Of a stretch of 64,000 bases of DNA, positions 9,143 to 19,395 are shown one piece after another (the first letter of the stretch is position 1; the number at the start of each line of letters is the position of its first letter). The notes under the pieces were generated by a model. It searched no databases, was not told the origin of the DNA, and saw only the letters and a list, made by a program, of their open reading frames with translations. A program made the translations under genes and the position numbers. This DNA comes from Geodermatophilus sp. DSM 45219 (GTDB lineage: Bacteria > Actinomycetota > Actinomycetes > Mycobacteriales > Geodermatophilaceae), in NCBI RefSeq assembly GCF_900104025.1, contig NZ_FNIQ01000004.1:248001-312000 (forward strand). The letters are read 5' to 3'.

Positions 9143-11071
9143 ATGAACGGTGAAACGCTGTACCCCCGCCTCGAACCGCTCCTCGCGCAGGTGCAGAAGC
9201 CGATCCAGTACGTCGGCGGTGAGCTGAACGCGCAGGTCAAGCCGTGGGAGGACGTCGCCGTCCACTGGGCGCTGATGTACCCCGACGCCTACGAGGTGGG
9301 GCTGCCCAACCAGGGCCTGATGATCCTGTACGAGGTGCTCAACGAGCGCCCCGACGCCCTGGCCGAGCGCACCTACGCCGTCTGGCCCGACCTCGCCGCC
9401 CTCATGCGCGAGCACGGCGTCGGCCAGTTCACCGTCGACTCCCACCGCGCGGTCGCCGACTTCGACCTGCTGGGCGTCAGCTTCGCCACCGAGCTCGGCT
9501 ACACCAACCTGCTCGAGGCCCTCGACCTGGCCGGGGTGCCGCTGCACGCCGTGGACCGCGACGAGACCCACCCGGTCGTCGTGGCCGGCGGGCACGCCGC
9601 GTTCAACCCCGAGCCGGTCGCCGACTTCGTCGACTGCGCCGTCCTCGGCGACGGCGAGCAGGTCGTCGGCGACGTCACCGACGTGGTCGCGGCGTGGAAG
9701 CAGCAGGGCCGACCCGGCGGCCGCGTCGAGCTGCTGGCCCGCCTGGCCCGGGTCGACGGCGTCTACGTGCCGCGCTTCTACTCGGTCTCCTACGGTCCGG
9801 ACGGCGCCATCGCGGCCGTGACCCGCACGCGGGACGACGTCCCCGCCCGGGTCGGCAAGCGCACCGTCATGGACCTCGACGAGTGGCCCTACCCGAAGAC
9901 GCCGCTGGTGCCGCTGGCCGAGTCGGTGCACGAGCGGATGAGCGTGGAGATCTTCCGCGGCTGCACCCGCGGCTGCCGGTTCTGCCAGGCCGGGATGATC
10001 ACCCGCCCGGTGCGGGAGCGGACCATCACCGGCATCGGCTCGATGGTCGACCAGGGACTGCGCGCCACCGGCTACGAGGAGGTCGGGCTGCTGTCGCTGT
10101 CCAGCGCCGACCACTCCGAGATCGGCCAGGTCGCCAAGGAGCTCGCCGACCGCTACGAGGGCACCAACACCGGGCTGTCCCTGCCGAGCACCCGCGTCGA
10201 CGCGTTCAACGTGACGCTGGCCAACGAGCTGTCCCGCAACGGCCGCCGCTCCGGCCTGACCTTCGCCCCCGAGGGCGGCAGCGAGCGGATCCGCCGGGTG
10301 ATCAACAAGACGGTGTCCAAGGACGACCTGGTCCGCACGGTGACGACGGCGTACGCCAACGGCTGGACGCAGGTGAAGCTCTACTTCATGTGCGGTCTGC
10401 CGACCGAGACCGACGAGGACGTGCTGGAGATCGCGGAGCTCGCGGTCGAGGTGATCCGCGCCGGCCGGGAGGCCAGCGGCCGCAAGGACATCCGCTGCAC
10501 CGTCTCCATCGGCGGCTTCGTGCCCAAGCCGCACACGCCCTTCCAGTGGGCCGGGCAGGCCAGCGCCGAGACCATCGACTCCCGGCTCAGGCTGCTCCGG
10601 CAGGCCATCAACGCCGACCGCCGCATCGGCCGCTCCATCGGCCTGCGGTACCACGACGGCAAGCCCGGCGTGGTCGAGGGCCTGCTCTCCCGGGGCGACC
10701 GGCGGGTGGGCCGGGTCATCGAGCAGGTGTGGCGCGAGGGCGGCCGGTTCGACGGCTGGAGCGAGCACTTCTCCTTCGAGCGCTGGACCGCCGCCGCGGC
10801 CGCCGAGCTCACCCCGCTCGGCGTCGACCTCGACTGGTACACCACCCGCGAGCGCGGCCAGGACGAGGTCCTGCCCTGGGACCACCTGGACTCCGGGCTG
10901 GACAAGGAGTGGCTCTGGGACGACTGGCAGGAGGCGTTGAGCGAGGAGGAGGTCGCCGACTGCCGGTGGACCCCCTGCTACGACTGCGGCGTCTGCCCGA
11001 CCAACGGCACCGAGATCCAGATCGGACCGACCGGGCGCAGCCTCCTCCCGCTGACCGTCGTCGGTCGCTGA
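9143..11071 (+). CDS. B12-binding radical SAM protein (TIGR03960 type)
   Basis: 642-aa protein with an N-terminal B12-binding-like domain and a radical SAM core whose 4Fe-4S ligands are the three Cys of CTRGCRFC (about residues 274-281). A Cys-rich tail (CYDCGVCP) lies near the C-terminus. It precedes the TIGR03936/DUF2344 gene, RNase E/G, L21 and L27, the conserved actinobacterial context; a role in RNA or ribosome maturation is only inferred from this. TACCCT at 9128-9133 is 9 nt before the ATG, consistent with a leaderless start. Confidence 0.9.
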   Translation: MNGETLYPRLEPLLAQVQKPIQYVGGELNAQVKPWEDVAVHWALMYPDAYEVGLPNQGLMILYEVLNERPDALAERTYAVWPDLAALMREHGVGQFTVDSHRAVADFDLLGVSFATELGYTNLLEALDLAGVPLHAVDRDETHPVVVAGGHAAFNPEPVADFVDCAVLGDGEQVVGDVTDVVAAWKQQGRPGGRVELLARLARVDGVYVPRFYSVSYGPDGAIAAVTRTRDDVPARVGKRTVMDLDEWPYPKTPLVPLAESVHERMSVEIFRGCTRGCRFCQAGMITRPVRERTITGIGSMVDQGLRATGYEEVGLLSLSSADHSEIGQVAKELADRYEGTNTGLSLPSTRVDAFNVTLANELSRNGRRSGLTFAPEGGSERIRRVINKTVSKDDLVRTVTTAYANGWTQVKLYFMCGLPTETDEDVLEIAELAVEVIRAGREASGRKDIRCTVSIGGFVPKPHTPFQWAGQASAETIDSRLRLLRQAINADRRIGRSIGLRYHDGKPGVVEGLLSRGDRRVGRVIEQVWREGGRFDGWSEHFSFERWTAAAAAELTPLGVDLDWYTTRERGQDEVLPWDHLDSGLDKEWLWDDWQEALSEEEVADCRWTPCYDCGVCPTNGTEIQIGPTGRSLLPLTVVGR

Positions 11072-11838
11072 TGGCCCGCCAGCCCGACGGGCCGCCCCCG
11101 CCGCCCACGGTCCAGAAGCTGCGGCTGCGCTACGCCAAGCGCGGCCCGCTGCGCTTCGCCTCGCACCGCGACCTCGCCCGCGCGCTGGAGCGGGCGCTGC
11201 GCCGGGCACGGGTGCCCATGGCCTTCTCCGCGGGCTTCTCCCCGCACCCGAAGGTCTCCTACGTCGGCGCGGCCCCCACCGGGGCGGCCAGCGAGGCCGA
11301 GTACCTGGAGATCGGCCTGGCGCAGCGCTGCGACCCCGAGCAGGTCCGCGCCGCGCTGGACGCCTCGCTGCCCCCGGGCATCGACGTCCTCGAGTGCGTG
11401 GAGGCCGCCGAGGGCACCGGCTCCCTGGCCGACCGGATCGACGCCGCGGCCTGGCGCGTCGAGCTGCCGGGCGTGTCCCTCGCCGAGCTCGCCCCGGCCG
11501 TCGAGGCGCTGCTGGCCGCCGACGTGGTGGTGGTCGAGAAGCGCACCAAGAACGGCCTCCGGGACGTCGACGCGCGGGCCGCCGTGGTCGCCGCGTCGGC
11601 GGCCGAGGAGGCAGGTTGTGCCATACTGCACATGGTCGTCCGGCAGGTGACGCCCGCCGTTCGACCCGACGACGTGTTGGCCGCGCTGGTCGCCGTCGCC
11701 GACCTGCGCCCGCCGTCGCCCACCCGGGCCGTGCGTGAGGCGCAGGGCCGGCTCGACGACAGCGGCGCCGTGGCCGACCCACTCGGCCCGGACCGTGTCG
11801 CGGGCGCCCGCTGCCAGGGGGAGCCCGCCGCGGTCTGA
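11071..11838 (+). CDS. TIGR03936 / DUF2344 radical-SAM-associated protein
   Basis: 255-aa partner of the preceding radical SAM protein. The opening KLRLRYAKRGPLRFASHRDLARALERALRR and the GFSPHPKVSY segment are hallmarks of the DUF2344 family. Its biochemical role is not known. The ATG shares its A with the TGA of the upstream gene, so the pair is translationally coupled. The C-terminal 60 residues are less conserved and Ala/Arg-rich. Confidence 0.88.
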   Translation: MARQPDGPPPPPTVQKLRLRYAKRGPLRFASHRDLARALERALRRARVPMAFSAGFSPHPKVSYVGAAPTGAASEAEYLEIGLAQRCDPEQVRAALDASLPPGIDVLECVEAAEGTGSLADRIDAAAWRVELPGVSLAELAPAVEALLAADVVVVEKRTKNGLRDVDARAAVVAASAAEEAGCAILHMVVRQVTPAVRPDDVLAALVAVADLRPPSPTRAVREAQGRLDDSGAVADPLGPDRVAGARCQGEPAAV

Positions 11839-12100
11839 CCGGTGGGGCCGGGGGCCGCACGCCGTCGCGCGGCACGGCTGCCAGACGTGACGCACCCCGA
11901 GATCTCGTACCACCGCAGGACCCGCACCACCCGGCGCCCGGCCGCGGCTACCGCCGCCCGGGAGCTGGACCACAGACTTCGCGAGCCGAGCCTGCCGCCG
12001 CACCCGGCGCGGGCCCGGCCCGTCCGACACCGTGCTCCTGCGCGGCCGCCAGTCCTCTGCGATGGGCGCCCGGGAGCACCACACAGGAGGCGAGCCACCC

Positions 12101-15100
12101 GTGGCCGACCAGACAGACGACAGCACCACCACCCCGGCCGACGAGGGCCTCGACCCGGCGGCCCTGCCCGAGGGCGGCGCCCCGGCCGCCGAGGAGCTGC
12201 TCCAGGAGGCCGAGGCCGGCGAGGACGACGACGCCGGCGAGCAGGCGGCCGCCGAGGAGGGGCCCCCGGCCGGCGAGGCGGCCGCCGCGACCCCCGAGCC
12301 GGAGCCCGAGCCCGACGAGGCCCCGGTCTCCCCGTTCGGCGCCCAGTTCAGCTCCCCGGAGCCCACCGCGGTCATCGCCCGGCCCCGCCGCCGGGCCACC
12401 CGCCCGGCCGGCGCCGCCGACCCCGGCTCCTACACCCCCGTCGCGCCGGCGGTCCCCGCGCTGCCGGCCTTCGTCAGCTTCGTCGCGCCGACCGAGACCG
12501 ACGTCCCGACCGCGCCGCGCCGCCGCAGCCGCCGGCCGGAGGCCGAGTCGCCCGGCGTCGAGGAGGCCGAGGTCGAGCCGACCGAGGACCTCGACGAGGA
12601 GGTCCCGGCGCCCCGGTCCCGGCGCAGCCGCTCCCGCCGCCGCGCCGCCAGCGAGGAGGCCCCTGCGGCAGCCGAGGACGCCGACACCGCCGAGTCCGAC
12701 GAGGACCGGTCCGACGAGGACGGGACCGACGCCGAGGACACCGACGACAACGGGTCCGCGGCCAGCCGGCGCCGCCGCCGGGGCCGCCGCGGCCGGGGTC
12801 GCGGGCGCAGCGGCGAGGACGCCGCCGACACCGAGGACGAGGACTCGACCGACGAGGAGTCCGGCGACGAGCAGGACGCCGACGAGGACGCCGACGCCGA
12901 CAGCGGCGAGGACACCGCCGAGGGCGACGAGGACGAGGGCGGCTCGAGCACCCGTCGCCGGCGCCGCCGCCGTCGTCGCGGGACCAGCGCGGAGAACGGG
13001 GACGCCGCCGCCGAGACCGACGACGACCGTCCCGAACGGGCCGGCCGCAACGGCCGCACCACCAGCGACGACGACGTCCGGGGCGTCACCGGCTCCACCC
13101 GGCTGGAGGCCAAGCGCCAGCGCCGCCGCGACGGCCGGGACAACGGCCGCCGTAGGGCGCCGATCCTCACCGAGAGCGAGTTCCTCGCCCGGCGCGAGGC
13201 GGTCGACCGCAAGATGGTCATCCGGCAGCGGGGCGAGCGCACGCAGATCGCCGTCCTCGAGGACGACGTGCTCGTCGAGCACTACGTGACCCAGGCCCAG
13301 GCGACGTCCTTCGCCGGCAACGTCTACCTCGGCCGGGTGCAGAACGTGCTGCCCAGCATGGAGGCGGCCTTCATCGACATCGGCAAGGGCCGCAACGCCG
13401 TCCTCTACGCCGGCGAGGTCAACTGGGACGCCGCGGGCCTCTCGGGCAAGCAGCGCTCGATCGAGACCGCCATGAAGTCCGGCGACAAGGTGCTGGTGCA
13501 GGTCACCAAGGACCCGATCGGCCACAAGGGCGCCCGGCTGACCCAGCAGGTCAACCTGCCCGGCCGGTTCCTGGTCTACGTGCCCGGCGGCTCGATGACC
13601 GGCATCAGCCGCAAGCTGCCCGACACCGAGCGGCAGCGGCTCAAGGACATCCTCAAGAAGATCGTCCCCGAGGACGCCGGCGTCATCATCCGCACCGCGG
13701 CCGAGGGTGCGTCGGAGGAGGAGCTGACCCGCGACGTCGCCCGGCTGCAGGCGCAGTGGGACGTCATCCAGAAGAAGGCCGACTCCTCCTCGAACGCCCC
13801 GGCGCTGCTCTACGGCGAGCCGGACCTGGCCATCCGGGTCATCCGCGACGTCTTCAACGAGGACTTCAAGGAGCTCGTCGTCCAGGGCGACGACGCCTGG
13901 GACACCGTCGAGGCCTACGTCGCGCACGTCTCCCCGGAGCTGGTCGGCCGGCTCTCCCGGTCCACCGGCGAGGGCGACGTCTTCCGCGACCTGCGCATCG
14001 ACGAGCAGCTGGCCAAGGCGCTGGACCGCAAGGTGTGGCTGCCCTCGGGTGGCTCGCTGGTCATCGACCGCACCGAGGCGATGACCGTCGTCGACGTCAA
14101 CACCGGCAAGTTCACCGGCTCCGGCGGCAACCTCGAGCAGACCGTCACGCGCAACAACATGGAGGCGGCCGAGGAGATCGTCCGCCAGCTCCGGCTGCGC
14201 GACATCGGCGGCATCATCGTCATCGACTTCATCGACATGGTGCTGGAGAGCAACCGCGACCTGGTGCTGCGGCGGCTGACCGAGTGCCTGGGCCGCGACC
14301 GCACCAAGCACCAGGTCGCCGAGGTCACCTCGCTCGGCCTGGTGCAGATGACCCGCAAGCGGGTCGGCCAGGGCCTGCTGGAGGTCTTCTCCGAGCCGTG
14401 CGAGCACTGCCGCGGCCGCGGCGTCATCGTCAACACCGACCCGGTGGACGAGAAGCGCCGCGGCGGCGGGAACGCCCCGTCCGGCAACGGCGGCGGCAAG
14501 CCGCGCGAGCAGCAGCGTGCCGAGAAGGCCCGCGACAACGGCGCCCGCCTGGCCGAGGACGCCGAGCCCGCGGTCGAGGCACCCGGTGAGGACGGGGCCG
14601 ACGGCGAGGGGCAACGGTCCGGAGGCGGACGGCGCAGCCGCGGCCGGCGCAACCGCGGCCAGTCCGGCGAGGAGCGCGCCGCCGAGGACGCCGCCGTGCT
14701 CGCCGCGGCCGGCGGGCGGTCCGAGGACACCGCCGCCGAGGACACCGCCGCCGAGGACACCGCCGCCGAGGACACCGCCGTCGCGGACGCTGTGCCCGAC
14801 GGGCCGGCCGACGAGCCCGACCAGCCGGACGCCGTGGTCCCGGAGCCGGCGCCCGAGCCCGCCGGCGAGCCCACCCCCCCGGGGCCGGCACCGGCGGACC
14901 AGGCGCTCGCCGAGCCGTCGCTCGCCGAGCCGGTGGACCGGGCCCTGTCGACCGGGACCGGGGCCACCGGGCGGGACGACGAGGAGGCCGTGCCCGCCGG
15001 TGCGGGCCCGGACGACCCCGGCCCGATGGACGTCGAGCCGGACGACGCCGAGCCGGCCGCGGCCGGAGGTCCGGTGGCGGGGGCCCAGCCGCCGGCCACC

Positions 15101-15187
15101 GACGACGCTGGCGAGCCCTCGGCGCCGGTCACCCGCCCGCGCCGCCGCCGGGCCGCCAGCCGCCCGGCGGGCCCGCCCGCGTCCTGA
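12101..15187 (+). CDS. rne: Ribonuclease E/G
   Basis: Endoribonuclease for rRNA processing and mRNA decay. The core (about residues 365-800) has the S1 domain beginning [18 protein letters not shown], catalytic acidic residues in [16 protein letters not shown] and IVIDFIDM, and a Zn-link-like CEHCRGRG. About 360 acidic and Arg-rich low-complexity residues precede it and about 240 follow, a layout typical of actinobacterial RNase E. The GTG at 12101 is chosen because AGGAGG (12085-12090) lies 10 nt upstream; an in-frame ATG at 12062 lacks this. The 262-nt leader (11839-12100) has no gene I can support. Confidence 0.93.
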   Translation: MADQTDDSTTTPADEGLDPAALPEGGAPAAEELLQEAEAGEDDDAGEQAAAEEGPPAGEAAAATPEPEPEPDEAPVSPFGAQFSSPEPTAVIARPRRRATRPAGAADPGSYTPVAPAVPALPAFVSFVAPTETDVPTAPRRRSRRPEAESPGVEEAEVEPTEDLDEEVPAPRSRRSRSRRRAASEEAPAAAEDADTAESDEDRSDEDGTDAEDTDDNGSAASRRRRRGRRGRGRGRSGEDAADTEDEDSTDEESGDEQDADEDADADSGEDTAEGDEDEGGSSTRRRRRRRRRGTSAENGDAAAETDDDRPERAGRNGRTTSDDDVRGVTGSTRLEAKRQRRRDGRDNGRRRAPILTESEFLARREAVDRKMVIRQRGERTQIAVLEDDVLVEHYVTQAQATSFAGNVYLGRVQNVLPSMEAAFIDIGKGRNAVLYAGEVNWDAAGLSGKQRSIETAMKSGDKVLVQVTKDPIGHKGARLTQQVNLPGRFLVYVPGGSMTGISRKLPDTERQRLKDILKKIVPEDAGVIIRTAAEGASEEELTRDVARLQAQWDVIQKKADSSSNAPALLYGEPDLAIRVIRDVFNEDFKELVVQGDDAWDTVEAYVAHVSPELVGRLSRSTGEGDVFRDLRIDEQLAKALDRKVWLPSGGSLVIDRTEAMTVVDVNTGKFTGSGGNLEQTVTRNNMEAAEEIVRQLRLRDIGGIIVIDFIDMVLESNRDLVLRRLTECLGRDRTKHQVAEVTSLGLVQMTRKRVGQGLLEVFSEPCEHCRGRGVIVNTDPVDEKRRGGGNAPSGNGGGKPREQQRAEKARDNGARLAEDAEPAVEAPGEDGADGEGQRSGGGRRSRGRRNRGQSGEERAAEDAAVLAAAGGRSEDTAAEDTAAEDTAAEDTAVADAVPDGPADEPDQPDAVVPEPAPEPAGEPTPPGPAPADQALAEPSLAEPVDRALSTGTGATGRDDEEAVPAGAGPDDPGPMDVEPDDAEPAAAGGPVAGAQPPATDDAGEPSAPVTRPRRRRAASRPAGPPAS
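14723..14781 (+). repeat. 15-bp tandem repeat inside rne
   Basis: Four near-perfect copies of GAGGACACCGCCGCC encode an EDTAA repeat in the disordered C-terminal tail of RNase E/G. Copy number in such a coding repeat is likely to vary among strains. Confidence 0.85.
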
Positions 15188-15212
15188 TCCCCCCTGCAGG
15201 AACCCGCCGCGG

Positions 15213-15269
15213 CCCCGTCCAGGGGACCGCCCTGGGCTCGCGAAGGGTGGGGAGGACGGGGTCCTCCCC
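15213..15269 (+). terminator. Repeat family E, copy 1: hairpin after rne
   Basis: CCCCGTCC (15213-15220) pairs with GGACGGGG (15254-15261) 25 nt after the rne stop. Positions 15241-15269 match 36371-36399 at 25 of 29 positions. The other copy carries a compensatory change in the stem, which supports a real folded element, probably a terminator. Confidence 0.6.
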
Positions 15270-15277
15270 TTCCCCCG

Positions 15278-15308
15278 TTCGACCCGGCTCCGGCCGCTCG
15301 GGTACGCT
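15278..15308 (+). promoter_or_regulatory. Candidate rplU-rpmA promoter
   Basis: TTCGAC (15278-15283) and TACGCT (15303-15308) are separated by 19 nt and lie about 130 nt before rplU. The long leader between the promoter and the start codon could carry ribosomal-protein autoregulation, but no recognised leader motif was seen. Confidence 0.4.
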
Positions 15309-15438
15309 GGTCGGGTTGCACCGCCCCGGTGCCGCGCACCTCCGGGTGCCGCCTGGGAGGCGGGCAGCCCGTCCAGCACCCGGCGCCCGACGTCCGGGCG
15401 CATGCAGGACACGACAGAGGCGATCGAGGAGTTCAGTG

Positions 15439-15750
15439 GTGTACGCAGTCGTCAAGGCCGGTGGCCGGCAGCACAAGGTCGCCGTGGGCGACCGGTTCAC
15501 GGTCAACCGTCTCGTGGGTGAGGCGGGCGACTCCGTCACCCTCCCGGCCCTGCTCCTGGTCGACGGCGACACCGTCACCAGCGACGCGGAGACCCTGGCC
15601 GGGGTGACCGTGACCGGCGAGATCGTCGGCCACGGCAAGGGCCCGAAGATCCGCATCCACAAGTTCAAGAACAAGACCGGCTACCACAAGCGTCAGGGGC
15701 ACCGTCAGCCCCTCACCGACGTCGTGGTCCGCGACATCACGAAGGGCTGA
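15439..15750 (+). CDS. rplU: 50S ribosomal protein L21
   Basis: Large-subunit ribosomal protein of 103 aa, opening [13 protein letters not shown] and carrying the family's [13 protein letters not shown](H)KRQGHRQ segment. Two adjacent GTG codons (15436 and 15439) compete. GAGGAG at 15426-15431 is 7 nt from the second but only 4 nt from the first, and the second gives the standard L21 N-terminus. rpmA follows after 7 nt. Confidence 0.97.
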   Translation: MYAVVKAGGRQHKVAVGDRFTVNRLVGEAGDSVTLPALLLVDGDTVTSDAETLAGVTVTGEIVGHGKGPKIRIHKFKNKTGYHKRQGHRQPLTDVVVRDITKG

Positions 15751-15757
15751 CGCAGAC

Positions 15758-16015
15758 ATGGCACACAAGAAGGGCGCCTCGTCCTCCCGCAACGGCCGCG
15801 ACTCGAACGCGCAGCGCCTCGGCGTCAAGCGCTTCGGGGGCCAGGTCGTGAAGGCCGGCGAGATCATCGTCCGCCAGCGCGGGACCCACTTCCACCCGGG
15901 CCTGGGCGTCGGCCGCGGCGGCGACGACACGCTGTTCGCGCTCGAGGCCGGTGCGGTCACCTTCGGCACGCGGCGGGGACGCAAGACCGTCTCCATCTCC
16001 GCGGTCGAGGCCTGA
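15758..16015 (+). CDS. rpmA: 50S ribosomal protein L27
   Basis: Large-subunit protein near the peptidyl-transferase centre, 85 aa. It begins directly with [16 protein letters not shown], so no N-terminal processing sequence of the firmicute type is present. [20 protein letters not shown] matches the family. It forms an operon with rplU and is closed by a strong hairpin. Confidence 0.97.
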   Translation: MAHKKGASSSRNGRDSNAQRLGVKRFGGQVVKAGEIIVRQRGTHFHPGLGVGRGGDDTLFALEAGAVTFGTRRGRKTVSISAVEA

Positions 16016-16034
16016 GCACTCGAACGAACCGCTT

Positions 16035-16068
16035 CACGAGCGCACGGGCCTCGGCCCGTGCGCTCGTG
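16035..16068. terminator. rpmA-obgE intergenic terminator
   Basis: A near-perfect stem of about 15 bp (arms 16035-16049 and 16054-16068, CACGAGCGCACGGGC and its complement) with a 4-nt CTCG loop sits between rpmA and obgE. It probably terminates or attenuates rplU-rpmA transcription before obgE. Confidence 0.8.
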
Positions 16069-16090
16069 GCGTTCCAGGAGTAGCTGACAC

Positions 16091-17584
16091 ATGGCCGCTT
16101 TCGTCGACCGCGTGGTCGTGCACGTCTCCGCCGGCAACGGCGGGCACGGCGTGGCCTCGATCCACCGGGAGAAGTTCAAGCCGCTCGGCGGCCCCGACGG
16201 GGGCAACGGCGGCAACGGCGGGGACGTCGTCCTCGAGGTGGACCCCAGCGTGCACACGCTGCTGGACTTCCACCACCGCCCGCACCAGAAGGCCGGCAAC
16301 GGCCGGCCCGGCGAGGGCAGCAACCGGCACGGCGCCCGCGGTGCGGACCGCGTCCTGCGGGTCCCCGCCGGCACCGTGGTCAGCACCCCCGACGGCCGGG
16401 TGGTCGCCGACCTCGTCGGCGCCGGCACCCGCGTCGTCCTGGCCTCCGGCGGCAAGGGCGGGCTGGGCAACGCCGCGCTGGCCAACTCCCGCCGCAAGGC
16501 CCCCGGCTTCGCGCTGCTGGGCGAGCCGGGCGAGGCGTTCGACGCGGTCATCGAGCTGAAGAGCATCGCCGACGTCGGCCTGGTCGGGTTCCCCTCGGCG
16601 GGCAAGTCCTCGCTGATCGCGGCCATGTCCGCCGCCCGCCCGAAGATCGCCGACTACCCGTTCACCACGCTGGTGCCCAACCTCGGCGTGGTCCGGGCCG
16701 GCGACACCGTCTTCACGATGGCCGACGTCCCCGGGCTGATCCCCGGCGCGTCCGAGGGCCGCGGGCTGGGCCTGGAGTTCCTCCGCCACATCGAGCGCTG
16801 CGCCGTCCTGGTGCACGTCGTCGACATGGCCACGATGGAGCCCGGCCGCGACCCCGAGAGCGACATCGAGGCGCTGCAGCACGAGCTGGCCCAGTACCGC
16901 GGGGACCTCGTCGACCGGCTGCGGGTCGCCGTCCTCAACAAGGTCGACGTCCCCGACGCGCGCGACCTGGTCGACCTGGTCCGCGAGCCGCTGGAGCAGC
17001 GCGGGCTGCGGGTGTTCCCGGTGAGCGCGGCGACCGGCGAGGGGCTGCGCGAGCTCGGCTTCGCGCTGGCCGCGGCCGTCGAGGAGTACCGCGCCGCGCT
17101 GCCCGAGCCCGAGCCGGTGCGGGTCACCCTGACCCCGCGGGCGGTCGACGACAGCGGCTTCACCGTCGAGCGCGACCCCGACGAGGGCTCGTTCACCGTG
17201 CGCGGCGTCAAGCCCGAGCGCTGGGTCCGCCAGACCGACTTCACCAACGACGAGGCGGTGGGCTTCCTCGCCGACCGGCTCAACCGGCTCGGCGTCGAGG
17301 ACGCCCTGCAGGAGGCCGGCGCCCAGGAGGGCGACACCATCGTCATCGGCGACGTCGCCTTCGACTTCGTGCCGACGCTGCCGGCCGGCACGCTCAGCGT
17401 CGAGGAGTCCGCCGGCCTGGGTGGGCGGGGCACCGATTCCCGCATCGACGCCCCGCACCGGGTCCGCGCCGACGAGCGGCTGGCGGCCAAGAAGGCCCGC
17501 CGGGTGCCCTACGAGCTCAGCGAGGCGACGTACTCGGGGACGTGGACCGACGAGGACCTGCCCGACGGGGACGACGACGCATGA
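16091..17584 (+). CDS. obgE: GTPase Obg (CgtA)
   Basis: Ribosome-associated GTPase in 50S maturation and growth control. It has the glycine-rich Obg fold (about residues 1-158, [14 protein letters not shown]), a G domain with [10 protein letters not shown], the DVPGLIPGA switch region and NKVD, and a C-terminal OCT domain (about 350-425, [12 protein letters not shown]). Length is 497 aa. The last four bases overlap the proB start (ATGA). Confidence 0.96.
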   Translation: MAAFVDRVVVHVSAGNGGHGVASIHREKFKPLGGPDGGNGGNGGDVVLEVDPSVHTLLDFHHRPHQKAGNGRPGEGSNRHGARGADRVLRVPAGTVVSTPDGRVVADLVGAGTRVVLASGGKGGLGNAALANSRRKAPGFALLGEPGEAFDAVIELKSIADVGLVGFPSAGKSSLIAAMSAARPKIADYPFTTLVPNLGVVRAGDTVFTMADVPGLIPGASEGRGLGLEFLRHIERCAVLVHVVDMATMEPGRDPESDIEALQHELAQYRGDLVDRLRVAVLNKVDVPDARDLVDLVREPLEQRGLRVFPVSAATGEGLRELGFALAAAVEEYRAALPEPEPVRVTLTPRAVDDSGFTVERDPDEGSFTVRGVKPERWVRQTDFTNDEAVGFLADRLNRLGVEDALQEAGAQEGDTIVIGDVAFDFVPTLPAGTLSVEESAGLGGRGTDSRIDAPHRVRADERLAAKKARRVPYELSEATYSGTWTDEDLPDGDDDA

Positions 17585-18702
17585 GCCCGCGCGCGGAGAT
17601 CGCCGGCGCGCGCCGGGTCGTGGTCAAGGTCGGCTCGTCGTCGCTGACCAGCCTGCCGGCGGGCCTGGACGAGCAGCGGCTGACCGCGCTGGTCGACGTC
17701 CTGGGCGCGGTGCACGCCCAGGGCCGCGAGGTGGTGCTCGTCTCCTCGGGCGCGATCGCCGCCGGGCTGGCCCCGCTCGGGATCCCCGGCCGCCCCCGCG
17801 ACCTCGCCACCGCCCAGGCCGCGGCCAGCGTCGGCCAGCTGCGGCTGGTGCAGACCTACGCCGACGCCTTCGCCCGGCACGACGTCACCGTCGGCCAGGT
17901 GCTGCTCACCGCCGACGACCTCACCCGGCGCAGCCACTACCGCAACGCCCAGCGCACGCTGGAGCGGCTGCTCACCCTCGGCGTCCTGCCGATCGTCAAC
18001 GAGAACGACACGGTCGCCACCGAGGAGATCCGGTTCGGCGACAACGACCGGCTGGCCGCGCTGGTCGCCCACGTCGCCCGGGCCGACGCGCTGCTGCTGC
18101 TCTCCGACGTCGACGGCGTGTACGACGGCGACCCGCGCCAGGGCCCGGCCCAGCTGCTGGACACCGTCCGCGACCCGGCCGACCTCGGCGAGGTCACCCT
18201 CGGCACCGCCCGCCGCAACGGGGTGGGCACCGGCGGGATGGCCACCAAGGTGGAGGCCGCGCTGATCGCCGCGCACGCCGGCGTCCCCGTCGTCGTCACC
18301 TCCACCGCCCAGGCCGCCGCCGCGCTGGCCGGCGAGCAGGTCGGCACCCGCTTCGCGGTCATGGGGCCCCGGCCCCGTGCCCGCCAGTTCTGGCTGCGCT
18401 TCGCCACCCGCCCCCGCGGCCGGCTGGTCCTGGACGAGGGCGCGGTGCACGCGGTGCGCGAGCGGCACGCCTCGCTGCTGCCCGCCGGCATCACCGACGT
18501 GGTGGGGGAGTTCCTCGCCGACGACCCGGTCGAGCTGGTCGATCCCGACGGCGTCGTGGTGGCCCGTGGCCTGGTCGCCTACGACGCCCGGGAGCTGCCG
18601 CCGCTGCTGGGCCGCAGGACCAGCGAGCTGGACCCGGAGTACCAGCGGGAGATCGTGCACCGCGACGAGATGGTGCTGGTGAGGCGCCCGTCCCTGGGCT
18701 GA
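17581..18702 (+). CDS. proB: Glutamate 5-kinase
   Basis: First enzyme of proline synthesis, phosphorylating glutamate. The amino-acid-kinase domain starts [14 protein letters not shown] and contains [22 protein letters not shown] and [15 protein letters not shown] domain follows from about residue 280 ([14 protein letters not shown]). The ATG at 17581 overlaps the obgE stop. proA is not adjacent but lies 6.7 kb downstream. Confidence 0.95.
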   Translation: MSPRAEIAGARRVVVKVGSSSLTSLPAGLDEQRLTALVDVLGAVHAQGREVVLVSSGAIAAGLAPLGIPGRPRDLATAQAAASVGQLRLVQTYADAFARHDVTVGQVLLTADDLTRRSHYRNAQRTLERLLTLGVLPIVNENDTVATEEIRFGDNDRLAALVAHVARADALLLLSDVDGVYDGDPRQGPAQLLDTVRDPADLGEVTLGTARRNGVGTGGMATKVEAALIAAHAGVPVVVTSTAQAAAALAGEQVGTRFAVMGPRPRARQFWLRFATRPRGRLVLDEGAVHAVRERHASLLPAGITDVVGEFLADDPVELVDPDGVVVARGLVAYDARELPPLLGRRTSELDPEYQREIVHRDEMVLVRRPSLG

Positions 18703-18715
18703 GAGACTGCACCGC

Positions 18716-19198
18716 GTGACGATCCGTCCCATCCGCGAGCTCGGTGACCCGGTCCTCCGCACGCCCGCCGACGAGGTGCGCAGCTTCGACAGGGAGCTCG
18801 CCGCGCTGGTCCGCGACCTGGAGGACACCGTCGCCGACCCCGGCCGGGCCGGCGTGGCCGCGCCGCAGATCGGCGTCGGGCTGCGGGCGTTCTCCTACAA
18901 CGTCGACGGCGTCATCGGGCACCTGGTCAACCCGCGCATCGTGGAGCTGTCCGAGGAGACCCAGGACGGCGACGAGGGCTGCCTGTCGATCCCCGGCCTG
19001 TGGGCGCCCACCGTGCGGGCGATGCACGCCGTCGTCGAGGGCTTCGACGTGCACGGCGAGCCGGTGCGGCTGGAGGGCACCGGCCTGATGGCCCGCGCCC
19101 TGCAGCACGAGGTCGACCACCTCGACGGGAAGGTCTTCCTCGACCGGCTCACCGGCGAGGCCCGCAAGGCGGCCCTTCGGGCACTGCGGGACCGCTGA
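18716..19198 (+). CDS. def: Peptide deformylase
   Basis: Fe/Zn hydrolase that removes the formyl group from new proteins. All three motifs are visible: AGVAAPQIG (motif I), EGCLSIPG with the metal Cys (motif II) and QHEVDHLDG with the HExxH metal site (motif III). Length is 160 aa. The GTG start gives the usual TIRPIRELGDPVLR opening. It lies 13 nt after proB and may share its transcript. Confidence 0.95.
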   Translation: MTIRPIRELGDPVLRTPADEVRSFDRELAALVRDLEDTVADPGRAGVAAPQIGVGLRAFSYNVDGVIGHLVNPRIVELSEETQDGDEGCLSIPGLWAPTVRAMHAVVEGFDVHGEPVRLEGTGLMARALQHEVDHLDGKVFLDRLTGEARKAALRALRDR

Positions 19199-19200
19199 CC

Positions 19201-19323
19201 GTGAGGGGCTTGCAGCCGGTCGCCCTGAGCGGCGAGCTGGTGGCGCTCGAGCCGCGCAACCGGCGGGTGCCCGACGGGTCGCTGCGGGACACCGCCGTCT
19301 CCTCGATCCCCGACACCGGGTGA
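19201..19323 (+). pseudogene. Remnant of a RimJ/RimL-type GNAT acetyltransferase
   Basis: A 40-codon open frame reads like both ends of a GNAT acetyltransferase with the middle missing. LQPVALSGELVALEP resembles the usual N-terminal strand, and RRVPDGSLRDTAVSSIPDT resembles the usual C-terminal segment. The roughly 120-140 residues normally between them, including the acetyl-CoA site, are absent. This looks like an internal deletion. The family call rests on motif memory alone. Confidence 0.45.
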
Positions 19324-19382
19324 CCCGCCGTCCGCAGCGGCCCGGGGTACCGGCTCGCGCGGCACGCCGGCTGACCGCGCCG

Positions 19383-19388
19383 TAGCGT
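19383..19388 (+). promoter_or_regulatory. Leaderless -10 box of the PEP-mutase-family gene
   Basis: TAGCGT lies 7 nt before the GTG at 19396. This placement favours that GTG over the in-frame GTG at 19387, which would overlap the -10 box itself. Confidence 0.45.
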
Positions 19389-19395
19389 GCCCGCC

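Noticed and set aside
11839..12100. A small gene in the rne leader
   Set aside because: No open frame with protein-like composition and ribosome binding site; the region is more likely the rne 5' leader.
14723..14781. The 15-bp tandem repeat as a CRISPR-like or VNTR regulatory array
   Set aside because: There are no spacers, the period is a multiple of three and it encodes EDTAA units in the disordered tail of RNase E/G.
11948..15412. Very long open frames on the strand opposite rne (and opposite selB, lepA and others)
   Set aside because: They mirror the codon structure of the real genes in GC-rich DNA, show low-complexity Gly/Val/Leu or Arg-rich sequence and no recognisable domain.
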